From assembly GCA_963723165.1 (NCBI GenBank), contig CAVRPP010000008.1, positions 186,001 through 250,000 on the forward strand: a stretch of 64,000 bases of DNA. Direction: 5' to 3'. Both the position numbers and the translations under genes were made by a program. The notes under the pieces were generated by a model. The model was not told the origin of the DNA. It did not search any database and saw only the letters and a program-made list of their open reading frames with translations. The stretch comes from UBA4744 sp963723165 (GTDB taxonomy: Bacteria; Actinomycetota; Acidimicrobiia; Spongiisociales; UBA4744). Numbering within the stretch: the stretch's first letter is position 1; the number at the start of each line of letters is the position of its first letter. This document shows, one piece after another, positions 1 through 9,200 of this stretch.

Positions 1-2888
1 CGGTGGCACGTGCCTACTACTGGCACCGGTTCTTCTCTCACCAGCCGGACCTGAACTACGACAACCCCGCCGTCCGCAAAGCCATATACCGGGTACTCGA
101 CTACTGGCTCGACATGGGCGTCGACGGAGTCCGGCTGGATGCGGTTCCCTATCTCTTCGAGAGGGACGGGACCATGTGCGAGAACCTCCCGGAGACCCAC
201 GAAGAACTCAAAGCGATGCGGGCCCACATCGACGCCCGTTACGAAGACCGGATGCTGCTGTCCGAGGCCAACCAGTGGCCAGAAGACGCGGCGGCCTACT
301 TCGGTGATGACGATGAGTCGCACATGGCCTTTCACTTCCCGGTCATGCCTCGCCTGTTCATGGCGGTACGAATGGAGGACCGGTTCCCCATCATCGACAT
401 CCTGGAGCAGACCCCCCAGATACCGCCGGGATCGCAGTGGGCTCTGTTCCTCCGCAACCACGACGAGCTGACCCTCGAAATGGTGACCGACGAAGAACGC
501 GACTACATGTACCGCACCTACGCCGAGAACCGGCAGGCTCGTATCAATCTGGGAATCCGACGCCGCCTGGCACCACTGCTCGGCAACAGTCGCCGGCAGA
601 CCGAACTGATGAACGCCCTCCTGCTCTCCCTGCCCGGGACGCCCGTTCTCTATTACGGCGACGAGATCGGCATGGGAGACAACATCTATCTCGGTGACCG
701 GGATGGGGTTCGCACACCGATGCAGTGGAGCAACGATCGCAACGCTGGTTTCTCGGACGCCAACCCGCAGCAGCTGTACCTGCCGGTCGTCATCGATTCT
801 GAGTACCACTTCGAGACCGTGAATGTGGAGGGGCAAGAGCGCAACCCGAACTCCCTGCTGTGGTGGACCAGACGCATGCTGGCCCTCAGGCGCCGCCACC
901 CCGTTTTTGGACGTGGATCTATCCAATTCCTCCACCCCGAAAACGGCCGGGTGCTTGCCTTCCTGCGGCGCACCGAGGACGAGACGGTACTGGTGGTTGC
1001 CAACCTGGCCCGTCACAACCAGTACGTGGAACTGGACCTATCCGAGTTCCGAGGAATCCGGCCGCTCGAACTGTTCGGAAGAACCCTGTTCCCGCCGGTG
1101 GGAGAACAGCCCTACCTCCTCACGCTCGCACCTCACAGCTTCTACTGGTTTGCCATCGAACCGGTCGCAGGCGACCTCCACCTTCCCCGCTGGGAGGGTG
1201 AGCGGGAGCGATTGGAGTTACGCGGTGGTTCTGAGATGGCGTTCCAGGATCCTCTGCGAGCCGATGTCGAAGCGCTCCTCGCTCGCTACATCCCGGACCG
1301 CCTGTGGTATCACGGAGGCGAACGCAAGGTGCGCCAAGCCCGGCTCATTGACGTCCTTCCCCTGCGCCGCGTAATCGACGAAACGTACATGGTCCTGATT
1401 GAAATCGAGTTTCTGGACGGTGAGCCCCAGCAATATCTGATGGCCGTCGGGTTCGCGTTTGGTGAGGAAGCTGCCGCTATTTGGGAGAACCGGCCCGAGT
1501 CCGTGCTCTGCCGGGTCGAGGGAGACGCCGGAGGCGGGGTCGTTCACGACGCCGCAACTTCCCGCGAGTTCGCTGCGGCGCTGGTGAAACTGGCAGGCGA
1601 CCGCAAGAAGTTGTCGGGCGAGGTTGGAGCCCTCCGCAGTGGTACCACCGGGAGATCGCCCATTACCGCTCCTCCTGATGAGTTAGAAACACATTCAACC
1701 GATAACCGTGAAGGGCACACCTCGATCATGTTCGGCGATCAACTGGCCCTCAAGTTGTTCCGCCGTATCGAGTCGGGAATCAACCCCGACCTCGAGATCA
1801 GGCGTTTCCTCACTGAAAGAACCGCCTTCGAGAATCTCCCGGCCGTCCTGGGTTCCCTGGAGTATCAGGGCAGAGGAACCGGGGCCACCACCGTGGGAAT
1901 CATCCAGAGTTACGTGCCCCACGAAGGAAGCGCATGGGACCGTCTGACCCACTCGTTGGGGCGACTGTTCGAGACGGTGCTGACCGAGGATCAGCTCGAC
2001 GAACCAGAGCTGCCGGCAGGCAACCTTCTTGCCATTGCCCGGCGTATTCCTCCTCCGGCCGTGGCGGAGTTGATCGAGCACGACATCCAGTCGGCGGAAC
2101 GGTTGGGAATGCGGACGGCCGAGCTCCACCGGGCGCTCGCCTCCGACCTTCAGGATGTCGACTTCCGCCCCGAGCCCTACACGACCCTGTCGCTGCGATC
2201 GCTGTACCAGTCCCTCCGCACCGAAGTCCGTCAGTCTTTTGCGCAAGCCCGGACGGCGTGCGAATGGCTGCCCGAAGACGACCGGACCGAGGTCGAGCTC
2301 CTGATCGGACGCGAAGAGGAGCTGATCAGCCGCCTCCGCCGCCTCGTCTCGGCCAAGATCGACGCCAAACGCATCCGTTTGCACGGTGACTACCGGCTCG
2401 ACGAGATCCTGGCTACCGGAAACGACTACATCTTCTTTGATTTCGCCGGCGACACCACCCGCCCGATGAGCGAACGGCGCCTGAAACAATCACCGCTGAA
2501 GGATGTCGCCGACCTGATCCGCTCGTTCCACTACGCCGCACTGGCCAGCCTCTACGACCAGGTCGAGATGGGAACCATCCCGGCCGAGCGCCTCACCGAG
2601 CTAGAGCCGTGGGCATCCGTATGGTACCGGTGGGTGAGCACCGCCTTTCTTCGAACGTATTTGCAGGGAATGGCAGGCACCGGTCTGCTCCCTCCGGAGG
2701 AAAGCGCAACGATGTTCCTGCTGGAGGGCTTCATGTTCGAAAAGGCGGCGCGTGAGTTGAAGTGGGAAGTCCTGAACCGGCCCTCCTGGGCGCGTATCCC
2801 GGCCCGGGGGATCCTCGAGGCGCTAGGCGATCACCCGGCTGCTTCTGCGGTGAGCGAGGAGAGACTCGAGGACTCCGGCGACGTCTGA
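1..2888 (+). CDS. treS: Trehalose synthase-maltokinase fusion (TreS-Mak), 5' truncated by the window
   Basis: The N-terminal two fifths of the visible protein is a GH13 trehalose synthase, which interconverts maltose and trehalose. The nucleophile Asp is in GVRLDAVPYL, the acid Glu in LLSEANQWP and the third carboxylate in RNHDELTLEM. From about residue 410 a maltokinase domain follows, with the kinase motif HGDYRLDEIL and the metal site DFAGD; it would phosphorylate maltose for the GlgE glucan pathway. The reading frame is open through the left edge, so the true start lies upstream. The last 66 bases overlap the 3' end of the convergent otsB gene. The fused arrangement is well known in actinobacteria and many other bacteria. 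I am confident of both domains. Confidence 0.95.
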   Translation, partial: VARAYYWHRFFSHQPDLNYDNPAVRKAIYRVLDYWLDMGVDGVRLDAVPYLFERDGTMCENLPETHEELKAMRAHIDARYEDRMLLSEANQWPEDAAAYFGDDDESHMAFHFPVMPRLFMAVRMEDRFPIIDILEQTPQIPPGSQWALFLRNHDELTLEMVTDEERDYMYRTYAENRQARINLGIRRRLAPLLGNSRRQTELMNALLLSLPGTPVLYYGDEIGMGDNIYLGDRDGVRTPMQWSNDRNAGFSDANPQQLYLPVVIDSEYHFETVNVEGQERNPNSLLWWTRRMLALRRRHPVFGRGSIQFLHPENGRVLAFLRRTEDETVLVVANLARHNQYVELDLSEFRGIRPLELFGRTLFPPVGEQPYLLTLAPHSFYWFAIEPVAGDLHLPRWEGERERLELRGGSEMAFQDPLRADVEALLARYIPDRLWYHGGERKVRQARLIDVLPLRRVIDETYMVLIEIEFLDGEPQQYLMAVGFAFGEEAAAIWENRPESVLCRVEGDAGGGVVHDAATSREFAAALVKLAGDRKKLSGEVGALRSGTTGRSPITAPPDELETHSTDNREGHTSIMFGDQLALKLFRRIESGINPDLEIRRFLTERTAFENLPAVLGSLEYQGRGTGATTVGIIQSYVPHEGSAWDRLTHSLGRLFETVLTEDQLDEPELPAGNLLAIARRIPPPAVAELIEHDIQSAERLGMRTAELHRALASDLQDVDFRPEPYTTLSLRSLYQSLRTEVRQSFAQARTACEWLPEDDRTEVELLIGREEELISRLRRLVSAKIDAKRIRLHGDYRLDEILATGNDYIFFDFAGDTTRPMSERRLKQSPLKDVADLIRSFHYAALASLYDQVEMGTIPAERLTELEPWASVWYRWVSTAFLRTYLQGMAGTGLLPPEESATMFLLEGFMFEKAARELKWEVLNRPSWARIPARGILEALGDHPAASAVSEERLEDSGDV

Positions 2889-3581
2889 TTGGTCGTCCAG
2901 CCGGAACCTCGCCACCGTTTCACCCTCCCCGACTTTGATACCCAGGTCGCACCGGCCGAGAACGGAAAAGGCATGCTCGTCGGTCACGTCATCCCCGATG
3001 AACACCACCACTCCCGCATCCGATTGTTCCCGCAACGCCCGCAGGGCATCGCCCTTGTCGACGCGCGATCCGGTCAGCTCAACCACCCGTTTGCCCGGCA
3101 AGGTCGACAGAGTTGCATAGTCTTCACCTACCCGCCGGGCTGCGGCCTCGGCGGAAGGACGGAGTTCCGGTTCCACGTTCCGGTAGTGAAACGCCACCCC
3201 TGCCGGTTTCTGCTCGAGGCGAGCACCGGGAAACTCAGTAATGAGAGACTCCAACCGGGCCAAGGCAAGAGTCAGGTCTTCTATGGCCTTGGCCTCGACA
3301 TCCGGTACGAGACCGGCCCGCTCAGCGCCATGGCTGCCGATTAGTTCTATTCCGGCGGGACTATCCGTTAGGCGAAGCAAGACCGCCGCGTCGCGCCCGG
3401 AGAGAATGGCGGCGTTGGTGTATGGCAGTTCGGCCAGAGCAACGAGGGCCGCCAGAGCCCTTTCATCCGGGTAGGCCAGGTCCGGGTCGGCAACGATCGG
3501 GGCCAATGTACCGTCGTAATCGCTGGCTACCAGCAGTACCGGGGAACCGGCGGCCGCCTCCAGCGCCTTTGCGAGCGTCAC
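2823..3581 (-). CDS. otsB: Trehalose-6-phosphate phosphatase
   Basis: HAD-superfamily phosphatase that removes phosphate from trehalose 6-phosphate. The nucleophile motif DYDGT is near the N-terminus, SGR is motif II, and GDDVTDEHAF carries the Mg-binding acidic pair. I chose the GTG at 3581 because it overlaps the otsA stop in a GTGA junction, which implies translational coupling and gives about 252 residues, normal for the family. An ATG at 3614 would add 11 residues inside otsA. Gene order otsA-otsB supports the call. The C-terminal 66 bases run convergently into treS-mak. Confidence 0.93.
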   Translation of the reverse strand: MTLAKALEAAAGSPVLLVASDYDGTLAPIVADPDLAYPDERALAALVALAELPYTNAAILSGRDAAVLLRLTDSPAGIELIGSHGAERAGLVPDVEAKAIEDLTLALARLESLITEFPGARLEQKPAGVAFHYRNVEPELRPSAEAAARRVGEDYATLSTLPGKRVVELTGSRVDKGDALRALREQSDAGVVVFIGDDVTDEHAFSVLGRCDLGIKVGEGETVARFRLDDQSDVAGVLESLLAHRRSSRVIA

Positions 3582-4948
3582 GTCTGGATCGCCTCGATAC
3601 AGGCACGTGCCCACCGGTACACGTCATGTCTTTGAACTTGTCGCCGCATGGCCCGCATCCTCGACCGCTCTTCGGCGGGTGGAAGATGCAAAGCCCGCCA
3701 CAGTGCCTCGGCCACCCCATCAACGTCGTACGGGTTTACCAGCAAAGCCTGACGCAGTTCTTGAGCAGCTCCGGCGAACTCGCTCAACACCAGCACTCCG
3801 TTGTCGCCCGGGCGGGAGGCAACGTACTCTTTCGCCACGAGGTTCATGCCGTCGCGCAACGGGGTCACACAGAGGATGTCGGCCATCCGGTAGTAGGCAA
3901 CCAACTCCTCTGGTTCGAGGGTTCCGTACCGATAGTGCACCGGGACATGGTGGAGCTCACCGTGGGCACCGTTGATCCGCCCGACCAGACCCTCAACCTC
4001 ATCTCGCATGGCCGAGTAGTCACCGACCCCCTCCCGGCTCGGTACCGCCACCTGGAGGAACAGGACGTCCTTGGCTCGTTCTTTGTGGCGACGCAGAAGG
4101 GTGTCGTAGGCCCGCAGTCGTACGTCGATCCCCTTGGTGTAGTCGAGGCGGTCAACACCGAGGACGACTTTCCGATCGGCGCCGAGTTCCCGGCGTAGGG
4201 CAGCTACCCGGGCTCCGACCGCCGGCGACGCCGCCAGCTCGGCGTACCGCTGCCGGTCGATCGAGATCGGAGCCGACATGAGACGAACACTCCGCTCGCC
4301 GGCTCGCATCCAGCGGGTAGTGCCCTCGCCGCCCAGGAAACGGCGGACGGCCCGCCCGAAATTGTGACGCCCCAGCCGGGTCTGAAAGGCAAGCACATCG
4401 GCCCCCATCAGACCTTCCAGGATCTCGCGGCGCCACGGCATCCGGGCCAGGATCTCGACCGGTGGGAAAGGAATATGAAGAAAGAAGCCGATGCGCACGT
4501 CCGGTCGCAGGCGACGCAGCATCGCCGGCACCAACTGGAGCTGGTAGTCGTGGACCCAGGCCAGATCACCCGGTTGGAGCGTTTCCGCTGCCTGCTCGGC
4601 AAACAGACGATTGACCGCAACATACGGATGCCACCAGTGCCGGTGGAATTCCGGGGGGCGAATCGCATCGTGGTAGAGAGGCCAGATGGTCGCGTTGGAA
4701 AAACCCAGATAGAAGTCGTCGATTTCCGCCTGAGACAGCCGCACCGGCCTTTGCTCAATGCCTTCGTGCACAAAAGGCTCAGGAGCATCGTCGGCGGCTC
4801 CCGTCCACCCGACCCAGCTCCCCCCTCGTTCCTGCAGGAACGGAGCGACGGCGCTGACCAGGCCTCCGGGACTGGTTTCCCAACCAGCTTCGGTCCGGCG
4901 AAGCGGCAATCGGTTGGCGACGACAACAATGCGATCAGTCACGGTCAA
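3578..4948 (-). CDS. otsA: Alpha,alpha-trehalose-phosphate synthase (UDP/GDP-forming), GT20
   Basis: Transfers glucose from a nucleotide sugar to glucose 6-phosphate to make trehalose 6-phosphate. The 456-residue length is typical. Visible GT20 landmarks in order are VVANRLP at the N-terminus, SNATIWPLYH, WVHDYQLQLVP, FFLHIPFP, VDRLDYTKGI and the donor-binding RDGMNLVAKEYVA. It is the first gene of an otsA-otsB pair ending in a 4-base stop/start overlap. With TreS-Mak next door the cell has both a synthesis route and a trehalose-to-maltose-phosphate route, a common actinobacterial arrangement for osmotic stress and carbon storage. Confidence 0.95.
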   Translation of the reverse strand: MTVTDRIVVVANRLPLRRTEAGWETSPGGLVSAVAPFLQERGGSWVGWTGAADDAPEPFVHEGIEQRPVRLSQAEIDDFYLGFSNATIWPLYHDAIRPPEFHRHWWHPYVAVNRLFAEQAAETLQPGDLAWVHDYQLQLVPAMLRRLRPDVRIGFFLHIPFPPVEILARMPWRREILEGLMGADVLAFQTRLGRHNFGRAVRRFLGGEGTTRWMRAGERSVRLMSAPISIDRQRYAELAASPAVGARVAALRRELGADRKVVLGVDRLDYTKGIDVRLRAYDTLLRRHKERAKDVLFLQVAVPSREGVGDYSAMRDEVEGLVGRINGAHGELHHVPVHYRYGTLEPEELVAYYRMADILCVTPLRDGMNLVAKEYVASRPGDNGVLVLSEFAGAAQELRQALLVNPYDVDGVAEALWRALHLPPAEERSRMRAMRRQVQRHDVYRWARACIEAIQT

Positions 4949-4961
4949 GCCTTCCCGGATT

Positions 4962-5381
4962 TCATTCGATCTCGGGCGGACGGCGCCCGGCCTTCTTTTG
5001 TGAGCGGTGACGTTTGTCTTCGAGGCGCCGCTCCCGGGCGGCCCGACCGGGTTTGGTCGGGCGACGTTGTTTGGGTCGGCGCATGGCTTCTTCCAGCAGC
5101 GTAGCCAAACGCCGGCGGGCCACCTGGCGGTTCCGCCATTGGGATCGGGAATCGGCAGCCACGACCCGGACGATCCCGCGTGGCGCCCTTTCGCCGAGCC
5201 TCGCCACCATGCGGTCGCGCAATTCGGCGGAGAATACGCCAGACGACTGCAAGTCGAAGCTCACCTCCACCCGGCTGCTCGCCCGGTTGGCATGCTGCCC
5301 GCCGGGGCCACCCGATGGATCGAACTTCCACTCCAGATCCCGGGCAGGGATTCGATATCCGTTCACCGCTAGATCATCCAC
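4962..5381 (-). CDS. arfB: Alternative ribosome-rescue factor ArfB (GGQ peptidyl-tRNA hydrolase)
   Basis: Short class I release-factor homologue that hydrolyses peptidyl-tRNA on ribosomes stalled without a stop codon. The catalytic GGQ motif lies in SGGPGGQHANR and is preceded by the family's short N-terminal strand. The C-terminus is a long Lys/Arg-rich tail, as in ArfB, where it enters the empty mRNA channel. A longer open frame exists upstream, but its extra residues lie inside menE and look random. I prefer GTG 5381 (about 139 residues, near the family length of 140); GTG 5366 is an alternative. It sits 31 bases after menE on the same strand. Confidence 0.85.
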   Translation of the reverse strand: MDDLAVNGYRIPARDLEWKFDPSGGPGGQHANRASSRVEVSFDLQSSGVFSAELRDRMVARLGERAPRGIVRVVAADSRSQWRNRQVARRRLATLLEEAMRRPKQRRPTKPGRAARERRLEDKRHRSQKKAGRRPPEIE

Positions 5382-5412
5382 GCTGTCAGCGTACCGGCCC
5401 ACCGGCCGATGG

Positions 5413-6807
5413 TCAGCCGGATTGCCTGAGTCGAGCCCGGTCGACTTTGCCGAGTCCGGTACGCGGAATCGTCGACACAAACGACCATCGGGTCGGAATC
5501 TTGAATCCTGCCAATCTGTTCCGCAGAAACCCATCGAGATCACCCTCATCGAGGCCGGGCGCTACGACGAGGGCGGCAACTATCTGTCCCCAATCAGAGT
5601 CGTCCATTCCGAAAACCGCCGCTTCAACCACGAGGGGGTGCTCATCGAGGGCCGCCTCGACCTCAACCGGATAGACATTCTCGCCACCGGTGATGATCAT
5701 GTCGTCGGCCCGACCGAGGATTTCGAGACTGTGGTCGCCATCGAGGCGACCCAGATCACCGGTGGCGAACCAGGTCCCGGGGGATCGCGGGCGATCGTGC
5801 AGATAGCCGGGTGAAACCGCCGTCCCCCGGATCTGCACCAGACCGGGCGTACCCACCGGGACCTCACGGGCTGCCTCATCCACAATGCGAAGTTCCATCC
5901 CGGGGACGGGCTCAACAAACCCATGGCGAGCCAGCGCCGCCGCCAACGGCACCGTAGCCACCTGGGAGGCAGCTTCTGTGAGCCCGTACGTTGAGAGCAC
6001 CGGAACCCGGCCGGCTGCCGCCCGGGCTAGCAGAGACTCGGCTACCGGACCACCACCGAGCAGAACGGCTCGTAAGTCGGGGAAAGGTCCCGGATCAACC
6101 TCGAGAAGGCGGGACAGCATGGTTGGGACCAGGGAAACCAGGGTGATGCGATCTTCCCGCAGGTGAACGGCCACCCGGCCGGGCTCGAACCCGTCCAGCA
6201 CCACCGCCCCGCCCTGGCGGGCAGAACGAATGAGAATCGACATCCCACCGACGTGGTACAGCGGCAGGACCGCCAGCCACCGGTCCTTACGACTGTGATG
6301 GAGCACTTCGGCCGAAGCAGCCGCAGCAGCCTCGAGATTTGCCCAGGTGAGAATCACGCCCTTCGGGTCGCCCCCCGTCCCGGACGTGTACACGACCGAA
6401 TGCGGCGCGTCGACATGGGGGGGTTCGCCTCGATAGGGGCGACCGGCGGCCAGCTCGTCGAGGTCCAGGGATCGGATACCAAGCGCCGGTTGCCGGCTGT
6501 GACCCAGAACGAGGGAGACGGCTGCGTCGACCACCTGATGGGCGGCTTCCCGTTCCGTCAGCCGGGTATTCAGCGGCAGCAGCACCGCCCCGGCCCGGGG
6601 GACGGCCCACATAGCCCGAATCGTGGCCAGGTCGTGAGCTCCCCACAGGGCAACCCGGGAGCCGTTCTTGACTCCGGCTTCAACCAGCGCGCCTGCCGCT
6701 CGAGCAACCTGCTCGTCGAGATCGGCAAACGAGACCCGATCGCCATCCGCGATCAGACACAGACCGGATGGATCCTGTTTCGCTCGCGCTGTCAGCCAGT
6801 CGTGCAT
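5413..6807 (-). CDS. menE: o-Succinylbenzoate-CoA ligase (MenE-type AMP-dependent acyl-CoA synthetase)
   Basis: ANL-superfamily adenylating enzyme of 464 residues. Motifs seen are the P-loop YTSGTGGDPKG, the A5 motif STYGLTEAAS, TGDLGRLDGD, and the C-terminal catalytic lysine in GLGKVDR. Sequence alone does not fix the acid substrate. The head-to-head position with menB and the nearby menA, menD, menH and menF make o-succinylbenzoate the likely one, forming OSB-CoA for MenB. The 60-base gap to menB presumably holds divergent promoters. A generic fatty-acid or aryl-CoA ligase is less likely. Confidence 0.87.
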   Translation of the reverse strand: MHDWLTARAKQDPSGLCLIADGDRVSFADLDEQVARAAGALVEAGVKNGSRVALWGAHDLATIRAMWAVPRAGAVLLPLNTRLTEREAAHQVVDAAVSLVLGHSRQPALGIRSLDLDELAAGRPYRGEPPHVDAPHSVVYTSGTGGDPKGVILTWANLEAAAAASAEVLHHSRKDRWLAVLPLYHVGGMSILIRSARQGGAVVLDGFEPGRVAVHLREDRITLVSLVPTMLSRLLEVDPGPFPDLRAVLLGGGPVAESLLARAAAGRVPVLSTYGLTEAASQVATVPLAAALARHGFVEPVPGMELRIVDEAAREVPVGTPGLVQIRGTAVSPGYLHDRPRSPGTWFATGDLGRLDGDHSLEILGRADDMIITGGENVYPVEVEAALDEHPLVVEAAVFGMDDSDWGQIVAALVVAPGLDEGDLDGFLRNRLAGFKIPTRWSFVSTIPRTGLGKVDRARLRQSG

Positions 6808-6867
6808 GAGTTGCTTTCCTTCAGCGTCACTACAGTACTGGCCGGGCTAGTGAGGGAAAGGCAGCCT

Positions 6868-7770
6868 ATGGCGACGTTTGAGGTTTCCGAATTGTTTGAT
6901 GCTGCCGCATGGAACGTTGTCGGTGCATTCGACTTCCAGGACATCACCTATCACCGCGCAGTCGAGCATGGAACGGTCCGGATAGCTTTCAACCGGCCCG
7001 AGGTCCGCAACGCTTTTCGCCCCCAGACCGTCGATGAGATCTACACCGCTCTCGACCACGCCCGCATGAGCAGCGACGTTGGCTGTGTACTGCTCACCGG
7101 CAATGGACCGTCATCCAAAGACGGAGGGTGGGCCTTCTGTTCCGGCGGCGATCAGAGGATCCGCGGAGCGGACGGTTACAAGTATGCGGGTGAGGAAGGG
7201 ATCGATCGCGGCCGCCTGGGCCGTCTCCACATTCTCGAGGTTCAGCGTCTAATCCGATTCATGCCCAAGGTCGTGATAGCAGTGGTTCCGGGTTGGGCCG
7301 TTGGTGGCGGCCACAGCCTCCACGTGGTGTGCGACCTCACTATTGCCAGCCGCGAACACGCTGTGTTCAAGCAGACGGATGCCGATGTGGCCAGCTTTGA
7401 CGGGGGCTACGGCTCCGCGCTCCTGGCTCGCCAGGTCGGCCAGAAGAAAGCGCGGGAGGTCTTCTTCCTGGGATCCGATTACTCGGCCGAACAGGCGGTG
7501 GCAATCGGCGCCGCCAATGTGGCCGTCCCCCACGCCGATCTCGAAACCGTTGCCCTCGAGTGGGCGGCGGAGATCAACCGGAAGAGCCCGACCGCAGTGC
7601 GCATGCTGAAGTATGCGTTCAATCTGCCCGACGATGGACTGGTCGGACAGCAACTCTTCGCCGGCGAAGCTACCCGCCTGGCGTACGGGACCACGGAGGC
7701 GGCCGAAGGGCGCGACGCTTTCCTGGAGAAACGAGATCCGGATTGGTCGGGTTTCCCCTGGCATTTCTGA
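6868..7770 (+). CDS. menB: 1,4-Dihydroxy-2-naphthoyl-CoA synthase
   Basis: Crotonase-fold enzyme that cyclises o-succinylbenzoyl-CoA to dihydroxynaphthoyl-CoA. Recognisable MenB segments are FCSGGDQRIRG, VPGWAVGGGHSLHVVCDL (oxyanion hole), ASFDGGYGSA and the C-terminal end DPDWSGFPWHF, which is highly characteristic of MenB. The reading frame stays open far upstream, but the homology begins at ATG 6868, which follows a purine-rich GGGAAAGG. This gives 300 residues, the usual length. menA begins 7 bases after its stop, so the two are probably cotranscribed. Confidence 0.95.
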   Translation: MATFEVSELFDAAAWNVVGAFDFQDITYHRAVEHGTVRIAFNRPEVRNAFRPQTVDEIYTALDHARMSSDVGCVLLTGNGPSSKDGGWAFCSGGDQRIRGADGYKYAGEEGIDRGRLGRLHILEVQRLIRFMPKVVIAVVPGWAVGGGHSLHVVCDLTIASREHAVFKQTDADVASFDGGYGSALLARQVGQKKAREVFFLGSDYSAEQAVAIGAANVAVPHADLETVALEWAAEINRKSPTAVRMLKYAFNLPDDGLVGQQLFAGEATRLAYGTTEAAEGRDAFLEKRDPDWSGFPWHF

Positions 7771-7777
7771 GCCGGCC

Positions 7778-8659
7778 ATGAGCAGCGCCCGCCCCTGGTG
7801 GATCGCCGCCCGGCCCCACACCCTGTGGGCTGCAGTAGTGCCCGTTCTGGTAGGTAGTGGACTGGCGTGGGGTGACGCGTCCTACCGCTGGGACGCGTTC
7901 GGAGCTGCGTTGATCGGAGCTGTGGCGATTCAGATCGCCGCCAATTTCGTCAACGATATCTTCGATGCCCGCAAGGGTGCCGACACCGAGGCGCGGATCG
8001 GACCTACCCGGGTGGTGGCAACGGGTTTGCTTTCGGAGCGCATGGTCTGGTCCGGCACGCTGCTCGTGGTGGCCGTAGCGGTAGCCGCCGGTGTCTATCT
8101 GATCGCAATTGCCGGTTGGATCATCGCCGCCATCGGCCTGAGTTCACTGCTGGCCATGCTCGGTTATGTCGGCGGACCGAAGCCTTACGGCTATCACGGC
8201 CTCGGCGAGGCATTTGTCTTTGTCTTTTTCGGGGTGGTCGCCACAGTTGGGGCCCGGTTCGTCCACGATATGACGGCGCCGGTCGATGCCTGGCTTCTCT
8301 CGATCCCGATCGGGTTCCTGGTGACGGCGATCCTGGTTGCCAACAACGTCCGTGACATCGACACCGACCGGGAAACCGGGAAGAACACGCTGGCCGTCTA
8401 CCTGGGGCGAGACCGCACACAGGCGCTGTTCGCCGCTCTGATCTGGGGAGCGTTCACGGTAATCCTGATCTTTGCAGTGTTCGAGTGGACGCCGCGCTGG
8501 ACTCTGTTGGCCCTGATTCCGGCTCCGCTCACCATCCCCATCGTGCGGGCGGTCTATCGGGAGACCCTGGGCCCACCCCTGATCAGGGCTTTGAAAGGAA
8601 CTGCCAGACTTCAGCTCCTCGTAGGGATCCTTCTGGCTATCGGCGCCGGCCTGGGGTGA
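7778..8659 (+). CDS. menA: 1,4-Dihydroxy-2-naphthoate polyprenyltransferase
   Basis: UbiA-family integral membrane prenyltransferase that attaches the isoprenoid tail to dihydroxynaphthoate. The first Asp-rich motif is NFVNDIFDARKGAD and the second is NNVRDIDTDRETGKNTLAV. There are about eight hydrophobic segments and the N-terminal ARPHTLWAAVVPVLVGS is typical of MenA. ATG 7778 fits the family start (293 residues); the open frame upstream runs into menB. It lies 7 bases after menB in what looks like a menB-menA operon. Confidence 0.94.
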   Translation: MSSARPWWIAARPHTLWAAVVPVLVGSGLAWGDASYRWDAFGAALIGAVAIQIAANFVNDIFDARKGADTEARIGPTRVVATGLLSERMVWSGTLLVVAVAVAAGVYLIAIAGWIIAAIGLSSLLAMLGYVGGPKPYGYHGLGEAFVFVFFGVVATVGARFVHDMTAPVDAWLLSIPIGFLVTAILVANNVRDIDTDRETGKNTLAVYLGRDRTQALFAALIWGAFTVILIFAVFEWTPRWTLLALIPAPLTIPIVRAVYRETLGPPLIRALKGTARLQLLVGILLAIGAGLG

Positions 8660-8807
8660 CGTGAGCCATCGGTCTCAGCGGTCGTGAGGTGTCTGGCCGG
8701 CACCCGGGCTCCTGACGAACGACCCTGATATCCGCGCACCGGGCACGTCCACTAGCTCCGGCGACGATAATTCAACTCACACTGTGGACTCGAGACTGGT
8801 GACAACC

Positions 8808-9179
8808 ATGGATTTGGGAGCGTTTTCAATCAGCCTGGCCGTACAAGATCTGACCGCCTCGAGGGAGTTCTACGAGAGATTTGGATTCGCCGTCGCCGGC
8901 GGAGATGCGGCCCAGAACTGGCTCATTCTCCGTAACGGAGACCACACCATCGGGTTGTTCCAGGGCATGTTCGAGAGAAACATCCTTACGTTCAATCCAG
9001 GGTGGGACAAGCACGCCGGAACTCTCGACGAATTCACCGACGTTCGGGACTTGCAGAAGCAACTGCAGGAATCGGGAGTCGAGTTGCAGACCGAAGCCGA
9101 CGTCGACACGACGGGCCCGGCCAGCTTCGTTGTGGTTGATCCAGACGGCAATCCCATCCTGGTCGACCAGCACGTATAG
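8808..9179 (+). CDS. VOC/glyoxalase superfamily protein
   Basis: About 123 residues with one pair of beta-alpha-beta-beta-beta modules: SISLAVQDLTASREFYERFGF at the start and the C-terminal VVVDPDGNPILVDQ, as in dioxygenase/glyoxalase-fold proteins. The HTIGLFQGMFE segment resembles stand-alone single-VOC proteins of unknown substrate. I favour ATG 8808; GTG 8784 would add eight residues without visible homology. It sits between menA and menH, but no VOC enzyme is known in menaquinone synthesis, so its role there is unclear. Confidence 0.8.
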   Translation: MDLGAFSISLAVQDLTASREFYERFGFAVAGGDAAQNWLILRNGDHTIGLFQGMFERNILTFNPGWDKHAGTLDEFTDVRDLQKQLQESGVELQTEADVDTTGPASFVVVDPDGNPILVDQHV

Positions 9180-9200
9180 CGGAAAGGTCCTTTGAGCCAG

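Noticed and set aside
1695..2489. 264-codon minus-strand open frame inside treS-mak
   Set aside because: It is antisense to a clearly conserved maltokinase domain, has no recognisable domain and no RBS; GC-rich antisense shadow.
3422..4198. 258-codon plus-strand open frame opposite otsA
   Set aside because: Antisense to conserved GT20 motifs, no RBS and no family resemblance.
6163..6867. Long N-terminal extension of menB
   Set aside because: The extra 235 codons are antisense to menE and unlike any MenB; homology begins at ATG 6868.
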